From an uncultured Pseudomonadota bacterium (GTDB taxonomy: Bacteria > Pseudomonadota > Alphaproteobacteria > UBA3830), in the NCBI GenBank assembly GCA_902796155.1, contig CADBNZ010000006.1, positions 1-40,305 of the forward strand: DNA of 40,305 nt. Direction: 5' to 3'. This document shows positions 8,451-16,402 of the stretch, in pieces; positions within the stretch are counted from its first letter, which is position 1; each line of letters starts with the position of its first letter. The translations under genes were made by a program, and so were the position numbers. Below the pieces are notes generated by a model. It worked only from the letters and a program-made list of their open reading frames with translations, was not told the DNA's origin and did no database searches.

Positions 8451-9869
8451 ATGAACGATTACGAGGAAATAGAGGAGAGAATAGTGATAAATGTAAAGGC
8501 CCTTGCAAAGAAGCTGAGCATTAAAAATCGCAATGCAGATTTGGAGGACATCGAGCAGGAATTGATGTTGCATGTCATAAAGGGCATGCGCAATTTCGGT
8601 CCGAATCTGGGAGATTACGATCATTTTTTGCGAAGAATTCTGAGCTGTGCAGGAAAGAACATTTTGAAGCGCAATTCTCATCGGCTGCATACGTATCAAT
8701 TGGAGGGGGACATTGCGGACACGTCGTTCGCATCGACTGATCTGATTGATTTACAAACGGCGATAGAGAGTTTTCCGAATCGATACAAGCTGATTTGCAG
8801 TTCGTTGAGGCAATGCTCCGTCATGGAAATTGCTGAAATACTTCACTTATCGAAAGCGAGTATCTATCGGGATTTGCAATTTGTTCGGACATTTTTTCGT
8901 ACTCGTGAACGTTCACCTGAGGAAGCAGATTTCTTGTTAAAGGGGAGATTTATTATGAAAAATTTATCTGTAATTGAAACCATGGACGTGAAGAAACTAA
9001 GCCAACTAGAGGTTTATGACCTTGCAGACTTGAGTGATCAGGTCGCAAAGTTGGTGAATCATACAAAGGAGCTTAAGGAAAAGCTTGAAGACGCATTGAA
9101 CCTGCGTTTTTCAGAAACGGTGCAAAGTAAGCTGCGTGATGAAAATAAAGATACCGGCACAACATCACTTCTAAAAACACTCTCTGAACCAACTCTTTGT
9201 TTGGATTTTGAAGCTGGCTTGTTAGCAGTCAAAGATTGGAATGGAGACTCAATCTCTGTTCGCACATGGGAAGATGCTCGCGACCTTGCTTGTTTAATTG
9301 GCGGTGTAAATCCGGCTTCGAAAGCAGTTTATGGTCAGAGGCATTTTGAAACAGCAAAAGCGAAATTCAAGGATTGTGATTTCACGAAATATAAATGCAT
9401 TTTCATCGATTCAATTACGATTGCTTCAAAAATCTGTTTTGCGTGGTGCAAAAATCAGCCTGAATCGTTTTCGGACAAATCAGGGAAACCTGATACGCGA
9501 GCTGCTTATGGTTTGTTAGCTTCAGAAATGAGTTCTTGGCTGAGCCAGTTTCAGCATATTCCTGACAAAGATGTTATTTTTGTCGGCTTGTTAGATCAGA
9601 AAGTGGACGACTTCAACCGCGCCTCATGGATTCCGCAAATTGAAGGTTTAAAAACGACACTTGAGTTGCCGGGGATATTAGATGAGGTCATTTCGATGGT
9701 GCCGATGAAAGGTGAATCAGGAAATCTTGAAAGGAAATTCGTGTGTCACACTCTTAATGCGAACATGTATCCGGCGAAAGATCGTTCAGGGTGTCTTGAT
9801 GAAATCGAGGAAGCTCATCTCGGAAAACTTTTAGCCAAAATAAAATCAGCAAATAAGAAAGGAGAATAA
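8451..9869 (+). CDS. Composite ORF: sigma-70-like N terminus, small phage-protein fragment, Sak4-like ATPase without P-loop
   Basis: The start at 8451 follows AAGG by eight bases. Residues 1-165 resemble small phage sigma-70-like factors: an acidic region-2-like part (NADLEDIEQELMLHV) and a region-4 helix-turn-helix (VMEIAEILHLSKASIYRDLQ). At 8955 an ATG with AGGGGAG seven bases upstream could start a separate protein, MKNLSVIETMDV, with a coiled-coil stretch ending RDENKDTGT, the KDTGT block of small phage proteins normally found in this slot. The frame then continues directly into SLLKTLSEPTLCLDFEAG and the rest of a Sak4/RecA-like AAA_24 ATPase (CIFIDSITIA, DVIFVGLLDQKVDDFNR, AKDRSG). The ATPase's expected GxxxxGKT loop is missing; only DTGTTS stands there. 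It reads as gene remnants joined in frame, probably by deletion. Confidence 0.72.
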   Translation: MNDYEEIEERIVINVKALAKKLSIKNRNADLEDIEQELMLHVIKGMRNFGPNLGDYDHFLRRILSCAGKNILKRNSHRLHTYQLEGDIADTSFASTDLIDLQTAIESFPNRYKLICSSLRQCSVMEIAEILHLSKASIYRDLQFVRTFFRTRERSPEEADFLLKGRFIMKNLSVIETMDVKKLSQLEVYDLADLSDQVAKLVNHTKELKEKLEDALNLRFSETVQSKLRDENKDTGTTSLLKTLSEPTLCLDFEAGLLAVKDWNGDSISVRTWEDARDLACLIGGVNPASKAVYGQRHFETAKAKFKDCDFTKYKCIFIDSITIASKICFAWCKNQPESFSDKSGKPDTRAAYGLLASEMSSWLSQFQHIPDKDVIFVGLLDQKVDDFNRASWIPQIEGLKTTLELPGILDEVISMVPMKGESGNLERKFVCHTLNANMYPAKDRSGCLDEIEEAHLGKLLAKIKSANKKGE

Positions 9870-9871
9870 CG

Positions 9872-10522
9872 ATGATTGACTTTAACTACGCAGAATCACA
9901 AAACAGCTTTGATTTAATTCCGGCGAATACTATTGCGAAAGCTCGATTGGTTTTGAAAGCAGGGAACGACCAAACGGATCATTTTATTACTCGCAGCAAA
10001 AATGGTGATACCGCTTACCTAAACTGCGAATGGATAATCCTCGAAGGAAAATATGCTAAACGAAAAATCTTCGACAAAATCGGGCTTGAAGGTTCTGATC
10101 GATGGACGAATATGGGGAAAGCGCGCATCAGAGCGATTCTTGAATCAGCCAAGGGAATTAATCCGAAAGACGTGTCAGAAATCGCGGTAGCTGCCCGAAA
10201 AATTAATTCATTCGATGAACTGAATAATCTCGATGTTGTCATCAAAGTTGGAGTGGAACACGACAAGAGCGGTCAGTATCAGGATAAAAATCGAGTGATT
10301 GCAATAATCACGCCAGAGAATTTCGCGTATGCCGAATTTATGAACGGATCAAGCGATCAAGCCGTCGAAGATTTATTTCGTGGAACAGATAAAGAACGGC
10401 GAGACGCATTCCGCTGGATTTTCGAGAACAATCCTGATTTCAGATACGTTTGTGATTGGGCAGGAGTCGATCCGATGTGTCTAAGACAGAATGTGTTCAG
10501 CAAGATTATCAATGGAGATTGA
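9872..10522 (+). CDS. Phage SSB-like protein with a short extra C-terminal module
   Basis: The start ATG follows GGAG and lies two bases after the preceding stop. Residues 1-150 match the pattern of small phage proteins that accompany Sak4-like ATPases in alphaproteobacterial prophages (FDLIPANTIAKARL, SKNGDTAYLNCEWIILEGKY, KARIRAILESAKGI, DKNRVIAIITPE); these are thought to act as single-strand-binding or annealing cofactors. From about residue 155 it changes to GTDKERRDAFRWIFENNPDF and RYVCDWAGVDP, resembling a separate small phage protein family. An ATG (MNGSSDQ) lies at the boundary, so this may be a second in-frame fusion. The frame is intact, with a TGA stop. Confidence 0.65.
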   Translation: MIDFNYAESQNSFDLIPANTIAKARLVLKAGNDQTDHFITRSKNGDTAYLNCEWIILEGKYAKRKIFDKIGLEGSDRWTNMGKARIRAILESAKGINPKDVSEIAVAARKINSFDELNNLDVVIKVGVEHDKSGQYQDKNRVIAIITPENFAYAEFMNGSSDQAVEDLFRGTDKERRDAFRWIFENNPDFRYVCDWAGVDPMCLRQNVFSKIINGD

Positions 10523-10667
10523 AAATGATATTTAAATTAGTTCCGCCGTAAGGGTTGCTGAAACAACAAAGAAAAACAATTGATCAAAACTCTTAATACG
10601 TTTGGATTCATAACGTAACGCCTGAGTTTTATCAAAATTTATGAACCGAATTGTAGGAGAATTTTTT

Positions 10668-11429
10668 ATGAGTAACGGTGAACTGAAAATTTTTAATTAT
10701 GAAAACAATGAAGTCAGAACGACAGTTAAATTGGGTTTGAGTAATTCAAGAAAAGTCGCAGAGCGTCTGGATGATGATGAAAAGTCTAATGTAACTTTGA
10801 GTGACGTTAGAAATACATCGTTTGAAATACCTAATCGTGGATTAACCCTGATTAATGAATCAGGACTTTATAAAGTTATCTTTCGTTCCGATAAACCTGA
10901 AGCGAAAAAGTTTATGCACTGGGTAACGCATGAGGTTCTGCCTTCGATCAGGAAACACGGAGCTTACATTACATCCGCAAAAATGGAAGAGCTGATGAGT
11001 GATCCTGACACTTGGGTGAAACTCATTCGCACTTTACAACAAGAGCGTAGAGAAAAAGAGCTATTACGAAATCAGATTGAAAAGGACAAGCCGAAAATTA
11101 TTTTCTCGGATGCAGTTTCTGCCTCTGATTGTCACATCTTAATCGGTGAAATGGCAAAAATTTTAAAGGGAAACGGGATTGAGATCGGGCAGAATCGCTT
11201 ATTCGAGAGACTTCGCAATGACGGCTTTTTGATTCGCAGAAAAGGCAGTGATCATAATGTGCCGACTCAAAAATCAATGAATCTCGGTTTGTTCAGAATA
11301 ATCGAAACGGCAATTACACACTCCGATGGTCACGTAACCATTGCAAAGACAGCGAAAATTACAGGCAAGGGGCAAGTGTATTTTACGAAATATTTCTTGG
11401 ATCATAAGGAGGACAACGACAATGAGTAA
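10668..11429 (+). CDS. Phage antirepressor, Bro-N plus KilAC domains
   Basis: The start is placed at 10668 (MSNGELKIFN) because AGGAGA lies seven bases upstream; the longer in-frame ATG at 10641 has no ribosome site. Residues 1-110 form a Bro-N domain (ELKIFNYENNEVRT, NRGLTLINESGLYKVIFRS, KKFMHWVTHEVLPSIRKHGA). Residues 150-250 form a KilAC/ANT domain (EMAKILKGNGIEIGQNRLFE, RLRNDGFLIRR, KGQVYFTKYFLD). Such proteins inactivate prophage repressors and promote induction. No obvious cognate repressor gene lies in the window. The stop overlaps the next start by eight bases. The gene looks intact. Confidence 0.88.
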   Translation: MSNGELKIFNYENNEVRTTVKLGLSNSRKVAERLDDDEKSNVTLSDVRNTSFEIPNRGLTLINESGLYKVIFRSDKPEAKKFMHWVTHEVLPSIRKHGAYITSAKMEELMSDPDTWVKLIRTLQQERREKELLRNQIEKDKPKIIFSDAVSASDCHILIGEMAKILKGNGIEIGQNRLFERLRNDGFLIRRKGSDHNVPTQKSMNLGLFRIIETAITHSDGHVTIAKTAKITGKGQVYFTKYFLDHKEDNDNE

Positions 11430-11574
11430 CGAACTGAAAATTAAAGCAATGTCGCTGTTTAACTTCATGCTGGGAAAGTACGAAAACGACAAACGAGTTG
11501 GGGAATTTTCTTTGTATGACCTTATCGAAATGGTGCAATTTTTAACTGACGGAGGCTCTGATGCAGAGGATTAA
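11422..11574 (+). CDS. 50-residue hypothetical phage-type protein
   Basis: The ATG at 11422 is preceded by a strong AAGGAGG, so the short form is preferred over the longer frame. The product is acidic and helical (MSNELKIKAMSLFNFM, GEFSLYDLIEMVQFLTDGG). Its first seven codons are nearly the same as those of the antirepressor upstream, differing by a three-base insertion. It overlaps genes on both sides (8 and 14 bases), as expected in a tight phage operon. I do not recognise a family. Confidence 0.6.
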   Translation: MSNELKIKAMSLFNFMLGKYENDKRVGEFSLYDLIEMVQFLTDGGSDAED

Positions 11575-12298
11575 CAAAATTTTGGATGCGAAAATTATTG
11601 AACATCACAAACAACAGAAAAAGCGAGATTATCTTGGAGTTTCAAGCATCGGAGACGATTGTTTGCGCAAGGTCCAATTGCAATACGAAGGAAAAGAGGC
11701 GGAGTTTTCTGCCTCAACTTTAAGAACTTTCGACATCGGACATTGTTTAGAAGACCTTGTGGCTGGGTGGCTCAGAATTGCCGGATTTGATTTAAAAACC
11801 AAGAATGAAAACGGCGAGCAGTTCGGATTTTCAACAGCTGAAGGACGCATAAAAGGTCACGTTGACGGAATAATTTGCGCTTTTACTGAAGAACTCGCAA
11901 GCGCAGTGCAAGAAACGGGTCAAGCGTCACGCTTGTTATGGGAATGCAAGACCTTAAATCATAAAAGTTGGCAGGAGACAGCCAAGAAAGGTTTGATGCT
12001 CACAAAGCCAATTTATTTCGCTCAGGTTCAACTATACATGGCTTATCTTGATCTTGAGCAGTGCTTATTTACTGCGCTCAATAAAGACACATCAGAGCTG
12101 TATTTTGAACTGATTCCCTTTGATTCTGAGGCTGCGCAGAAATATTCAGACCGCGCGGTGCAGGTCATACAAGCCAGTGCACTCGGAGAGCGACGAAGTC
12201 AAAATAATGAGAAAATGCCTTGTATTTCAGCTGATCCAAGCTTTTTTAAATGCAAAATGTGTGGGTTCAGAAACGTATGCAGAATTAAGGGAAATTAA
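11561..12298 (+). CDS. Cas4/PD-(D/E)XK-type phage exonuclease
   Basis: The 245-residue protein has nuclease motifs in order: an N-terminal cysteine in GDDCLRKVQL (about residue 32), a conserved aspartate in GHVDGIIC, the ExK in LLWECKTLNHKSW, a QVQLYMAYL helix and a C-terminal cysteine group CKMCGFRNVC. One early and three late cysteines fit the iron-sulfur layout of Cas4 and AddB-like nucleases. In phages such enzymes resect DNA ends for recombination or replication, consistent with the SSB-like and Sak4-like genes just upstream. There is no CRISPR array or other cas gene, so it is not read as an adaptation enzyme. It appears intact. Confidence 0.78.
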   Translation: MQRINKILDAKIIEHHKQQKKRDYLGVSSIGDDCLRKVQLQYEGKEAEFSASTLRTFDIGHCLEDLVAGWLRIAGFDLKTKNENGEQFGFSTAEGRIKGHVDGIICAFTEELASAVQETGQASRLLWECKTLNHKSWQETAKKGLMLTKPIYFAQVQLYMAYLDLEQCLFTALNKDTSELYFELIPFDSEAAQKYSDRAVQVIQASALGERRSQNNEKMPCISADPSFFKCKMCGFRNVCRIKGN

Positions 12299-12309
12299 CG
12301 ATAAACTCT

Positions 12310-12335
12310 GAGAGATGAGGACTTCCTTGTCTCTC
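12310..12335 (+). terminator. Perfect hairpin after the nuclease gene
   Basis: GAGAGATGAGGA pairs with TCCTTGTCTCTC (two T-G wobbles) around a very short loop, 12 bases after the nuclease stop. There is no clean U-run after it (CTAAAGTTTAAATT), so it may act as a weak terminator, processing site or RNA-stability element rather than a strong stop. Confidence 0.5.
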
Positions 12336-12363
12336 TAAAGTTTAAATTGTAAGGAGAATCGTA

Positions 12364-12537
12364 ATGAAAACGTCCTATAAACACGCTTTTTTAGACAATA
12401 AGGCATTCAATTCGTTAGAAAAAGCCCGATTTCGTGAGGTTGTTATGGGTAATGGTATGTGTAAAGGTACTGATATATCAGTATATAATTACATATCTAA
12501 CATTCTAACAATATATATATATTACTTTCTTATATAA
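12364..12537 (+). CDS. 57-residue ORF with strong ribosome site, unknown or truncated
   Basis: AAGGAG lies six bases before the ATG. The product begins MKTSYKHAFLDNKAFNSLEK, continues ARFREVVMGNGMCKGTDISV, and ends in a run of Ile and Tyr encoded by ATATAT-type repeats. The charged start followed by a low-complexity AT-rich tail suggests the beginning of a real gene whose 3' part has been lost. No family is recognised. Confidence 0.35.
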   Translation: MKTSYKHAFLDNKAFNSLEKARFREVVMGNGMCKGTDISVYNYISNILTIYIYYFLI

Positions 12538-12907
12538 AAAATATTTCTTTATACCAATCACTACAAAAATATAAGGCACTGTTCTCGGAAAAAATCGATT
12601 TTTTGTTATGGCTGGAAAGTCCTCTTTTACAGCTAATTGAAGGTGATTTAATATATAACATACGAAATTTAACTTCGAAAACCTCCAACACAAGCAACAA
12701 TTACAAAAATGCTGATATTTCAAGTAAAAATTGTATTCGAAGTAAGTTCAGACAGGTCAAAAAATACAGGTTTAGGTCAAAAACCATGCCTGATTTGGTC
12801 AAGTTTTTGTTGATAACTTCAACCACTGATAATTCAACGAAAAAATGCCTTTTGGATGGGCTGCCTCAATTTGACCGGTCAATGACTAAATACAAAGGAG
12901 AATTGCA
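12538..12907. promoter_or_regulatory. AT-rich gap with GGTCAA direct repeats before the primase-helicase
   Basis: No convincing gene is seen; the open frame over 12603-12911 has no ribosome site and biased low-complexity codons. The core GGTCAA occurs at 12755, 12775, 12797 and 12877, spaced 20, 22 and 80 bases, close to whole helical turns. The last copy is part of a palindrome TTGACCGGTCAA ending 25 bases before the ATG. A regulator operator or an iteron-like replication origin are the main readings. AAAGGAG at 12894-12900 is the ribosome site of the next gene. Confidence 0.5.
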
Positions 12908-15395
12908 ATGAACAAACTGTTGCAAGCCCTAAAAAACGCTGATATTCCAGCTCCAAATAAGGATACAGAGACTTTCAGAATCGTTCGTTGGGGAAAGAAC
13001 AATCGTTACTGGCTGCGTAAATTTGATGAAGGCTATATTTTCGGTGATTTCGTAACTGGAATCAGTTCGCACATATTCAACAAAGATTACAAAGGCAAAC
13101 AACTCGAAAGAGCTGTAAATGAGATGATACAAGCTCGAAAGGAAGCTGGAGAAGAAATGCGTCAAGTTCATGAGCATGCCGCGCAAAAAGCCGAAAATCT
13201 TTGGAACAGTATTCGTGAAACCTCTGAACATCCGTATCTTTCGAAAAAGAAGGTTTTATCTCATGGCTTGAGAGATTATAAGGGCTGCCTTGTAATTCCG
13301 TTGAGAGACATAGAAGGCACGCTTCAATTTATTACTAAAAACTCAGAGAAACGCTTTCTTAACGGCGGAAGGAAAAAGGGATGTTATTTTTTAATTGGTA
13401 CGCTTGCTGAAAATGCCTTCATTTGTGAGGGATATGCGACGGGAGCCACTATATATGAATGCACAGGCGAACCTGTTGTCGTAGCTTTTGATTCAGGAAA
13501 TTTAAAACCTGTCACTCAAGCTCTTCGGAAGAAATATCCAAATTTAAAAATGATTTTATCTGCTGATAATGATTGTTATCACGAAAACAGTGTTAATCCG
13601 GGAGTTGCGAAAGCGAAAGAAGCTGCAGTTGCAACTGGTTCAAAGGTAGTAATTCCTTGTTTTAAAGATACGTCTTCGAAGCCGACTGATTTCAATGACT
13701 TGTTCATTTTAGAAGGAAAAGAGGCTGTTAATGCCATTTTGAAATCAGCACTTCAGCAATCTCGAAATGATATTCCGGCAGGATTTTTGTTGTCTGAAAA
13801 CGGATTGTTTTTTGTGTCAGATAAAACGAACGATACGATAAAAATTTGTGACTATATCAAAGTAGAAGCTTTTATAAGAGAACTTGATGGTTCAATTTCT
13901 CGCCTCATAAAATTGCGCGATTATCGAGGTGATTTCAGTGAAACAATTATTACTTCAAAAATGTTTGCAAATGGTGGCGATCAGGCAAAGGTTCATCTGA
14001 TTTCCAAGGGATTTATCATGAAATGGAATGGAGTTGAGAAACGCAAATTGATGGAATATTTGCTGCTGTCTATTCCGAATAAGGAAGTTAAGCTCGTGGA
14101 CTGTACAGGCTATTGCGGAAACGCGTATTTAAGGCCTGATCAAGTAATCGGTAATGAGGATAACGTTCTGCTGAGTACAAATCTCAGAGATGACGCTTTC
14201 AGCACAAAGGGAAGTTTAGAGAGTTGGATTCAGAACGTCTCCATATATTGCGTCGGTAATTCTCGTTTAATGTTTGCTGCCAGCTTAGCTTTTGCGAGTT
14301 TGTTGCTGAAACCATGTAACGTACAAAGCGGAGGATTTCATCTTGCTGGAACAAGTTCAACTGGAAAGACAACTTGTCTCCGAGTGGCGTCATCTATTTT
14401 CGGCTCACCACAATATCTCAAAACCTGGCGTGCCACAGATAATGCTTTGGAAAGTTTGGCTTTTAAACGCAATGATTCGCTTTTAGTTCTCGATGAATTA
14501 TCTGAAATGTCAGCGCAAAAAGCAGGGAATGTTGCTTATATGTTTTCGCATGGAGAAGGTAAAGATCGACTGGGAAAAGACTGCAATTTGAGAGAAACAT
14601 TTCATTGGCGCACGTTATTTTTATCCAGTGGTGAAGTCGATCTAGCAGCTCATTTATCAGAGGTTGATAACAAATCAAAGGCAGGTCAGGAAATGCGTTT
14701 TATCAGCATTCCTTCGAACTCAATTAATCGAACGAACGGACTTTTTGAAAATTTACATGGATTTTCGGATGTTTCAGAGTTCGGTAAGCATTTGCAAGAT
14801 AGCTCAGCTAAATATTACGGCCATCCTTCGATTGAGTTTGTGAAATATGTTTTGAAAGAAAATCGAATTGAAGAAAAATACAAAGACGAGCTAAAACGTC
14901 TCAAAATCGGTTATCTTCCTGAGAATCCCACCAGCCAAAATAATCGAGTGTTTGAACGCTTTATTTTTGTTGGTTTTGCTGGTGAATTAGCTACGAGATA
15001 CGGTTTAACAGGCTGGCTTCCGTGGGAAGCTTATCAATCCGCACTTACATGTTTTCAATTATGGCTGAAAGAAAAAGGCGGGGTCGGCGATCTTGAGGAA
15101 AAACGCCTGATGGAACAGGTGCTGGCGTTCTTCGAAACACACGTGAGCAGTCGTTTTTTTGATCTGGACAGCTTTCCTGACCAACGTATTACGAATCTCG
15201 CAGGATATAAGCGAAAAACAGGCGATGACCTATTATGTCACAACCAGCGTATTTAAGAACGAAATCTGCAAAGGTTTCAACCGAAACTATGCGATAGAGA
15301 CATTGCTGAAAATCAGATACTTCAGGGCTGCCAGCAAAAATGGACACCTCACGGGAACAAGCGAATGTATGTTTTTGTCGGCAAAAACTTTGTGA
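12908..15395 (+). pseudogene. TOPRIM-DUF927 primase-helicase, frameshifted near the C terminus
   Basis: The main frame (782 codons, to 15256) has an N-terminal segment, a TOPRIM domain at about residues 165-270 (AFICEGYATGATIYE, VVAFDSGNL, ILSADND) and a DUF927 superfamily 3-like ATPase with Walker A GTSSTGKTT near residue 485 and Walker B LLVLDELSE. Such proteins prime and unwind DNA for phage or plasmid replication. The frame ends in an odd tail (DDLLCHNQRI). One base past GGCGATGAC at 15230 the next frame reads YYVTTSVFKNEICKGFNRNY and continues to 15395, which matches the normal family ending. A one-base insertion or two-base loss is implied. A second shift near 15340 is possible, since KRMYVFVGKNF in another frame also looks like the family's last strand. 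The catalytic parts are intact. Confidence 0.8.
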
Positions 15396-15418
15396 ATTAT
15401 GAAGGGGATAAGGAAGTA

Positions 15419-15604
15419 ATGGCATTAAGACTAAGCAAGTCGGAAAAGTTAGCAACTATGTTATGTCAGGCGATTCGGAGATACGTAAAAGCGCAGAAGC
15501 GAGAGAGAAAGAACGGTTTGGCAGTTGACAACTTTCGTGAAAAGAGCGTAACTGTGACAGTTGAAGTTGACGAATTGGAGAATGGCAATGATTCAAAAAA
15601 ATGA
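15419..15604 (+). CDS. 61-residue basic hypothetical protein
   Basis: An ATG at 15419 follows AAGGA by five bases. The product MALRLSKSEKLATMLCQAIR continues with a very basic helix (KAQKRERKNG) and an acidic end (VEVDELENGNDSKK). It overlaps the DUF2924 gene. A similar small gene is often seen in this slot of alphaproteobacterial recombinase modules, but no named family is recognised. The upstream reading frame is open, so it could also be the tail of a frameshifted primase-helicase. Confidence 0.4.
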   Translation: MALRLSKSEKLATMLCQAIRRYVKAQKRERKNGLAVDNFREKSVTVTVEVDELENGNDSKK

Positions 15605-16019
15605 AAATGATCTATCGATTATAAAGCAAGTTATGAGCTTGAAAAATTTATCATTGAATGAACTGGACAAGCTCTGGGCGAAGATGTTTGATGCGCCTCC
15701 GGCATTCAGAACGAGAAATTATATGGTGCCGAAATTGGCGTACAAGATTCAGGAATTAGCTTATGGCGGAGTTGATTCTGAAACTGAGAAAAAACTGAAG
15801 TATGAAGCTAATCATTTGGATAAGGACAAGAGGTATTCTCCGATGGTCGGTACGAAAATCCTTAAAGAGTACAAGGGGAAAACGCATGAAGTAACAGTTG
15901 TTGAAGAAGGTTTTTCCTATGTCGGAGCTATTTTCAAATCACTTTCCGCGGTAGCTCAAAAAATTACGGGAACAAAATGGAACGGCTTGAGATTTTTCAA
16001 TATTAACGGAGAATGTTAA
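15588..16019 (+). CDS. DUF2924 family protein
   Basis: The start is placed at 15588 because GGAG lies seven bases upstream; earlier in-frame starts have no proper spacing. The 143-residue protein shows the DUF2924 pattern: LSLNELDKLWAKMFDAPPAF, then NYMVPKLAYKIQELAYGG, and a C-terminal half with GTKILKEYKGKTHEVTVVEE, FSYVGAIFKSLSAVAQKITG and KWNGLRFF, a small RAMA-like DNA-binding-type fold. DUF2924 genes characteristically sit next to large serine recombinases in alphaproteobacterial elements, as here. The role is not established. It overlaps the next gene by one base (TAATG). Confidence 0.85.
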   Translation: MIQKNENDLSIIKQVMSLKNLSLNELDKLWAKMFDAPPAFRTRNYMVPKLAYKIQELAYGGVDSETEKKLKYEANHLDKDKRYSPMVGTKILKEYKGKTHEVTVVEEGFSYVGAIFKSLSAVAQKITGTKWNGLRFFNINGEC

Positions 16020-16402
16020 TGCCTGAGGAAAAAATACTACGAGAAGTCTTTATTCCGATAAAAATTGTCAAGCGAGGCTCAGCTAAATCAAAAATCATGC
16101 ATCAGAATGATTCGCAGAAAAAGCTAAATCGGCCGTTATTGCGAGCTTTGGCGAAGGCATATCGCTGGGAAAACGGTATCAGAGATTTTGGTCGTGCGGA
16201 CTGGTACATCAACAAAAACAAGTTATCGAAAGCGTATGTACGACGGCTTTTAAAGTTGAACAATCTCAGTCCGAAAATAAAAAAAGCCATCGTAACGGGG
16301 GATTTTCCTCGAGATATTTTATTGCAGGACATTGTATTTTCAGAAATCAGCCTTTTGTGGTCTGAACAAGAACGAAAATTATTGGGAAGAGGTGAAAAAT
16401 GA
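16019..16402 (+). CDS. Recombinase-associated small helix-turn-helix protein
   Basis: The ATG at 16019 (MPEEKILREV) is preferred: GGAG lies seven bases upstream, and it overlaps the DUF2924 stop. Residues 40-100 read RALAKAYRWENGIRDFGRAD, LSKAYVRRLLKLNNLSPKIK and ILLQDIVFSEISLLWSEQE. This pattern (ALAxAxRW, xxYVxRxLxLxxLxP, then a short W-E-Q-E end) is common in small proteins or recombinase tails beside DUF2924 genes and contains a helix-turn-helix. It probably binds DNA or the recombinase. It overlaps the recombinase start by four bases (ATGA). Confidence 0.6.
   Translation: MPEEKILREVFIPIKIVKRGSAKSKIMHQNDSQKKLNRPLLRALAKAYRWENGIRDFGRADWYINKNKLSKAYVRRLLKLNNLSPKIKKAIVTGDFPRDILLQDIVFSEISLLWSEQERKLLGRGEK

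Noticed and set aside
8451-8954. Host ECF sigma factor
   Set aside because: Its location at the head of a phage gene set and its short divergent region 2 favour a phage-type sigma-like protein; no anti-sigma gene is adjacent.
11561-12298. CRISPR adaptation (Cas4) function
   Set aside because: There is no repeat-spacer array and no cas1 or cas2; the gene sits in a phage recombination operon.
12603-12911. 102-codon ORF upstream of the primase-helicase
   Set aside because: It has no clear ribosome site, is Asn/Ser/Lys low complexity, overlaps the next start, and contains the repeat array; better read as regulatory DNA.
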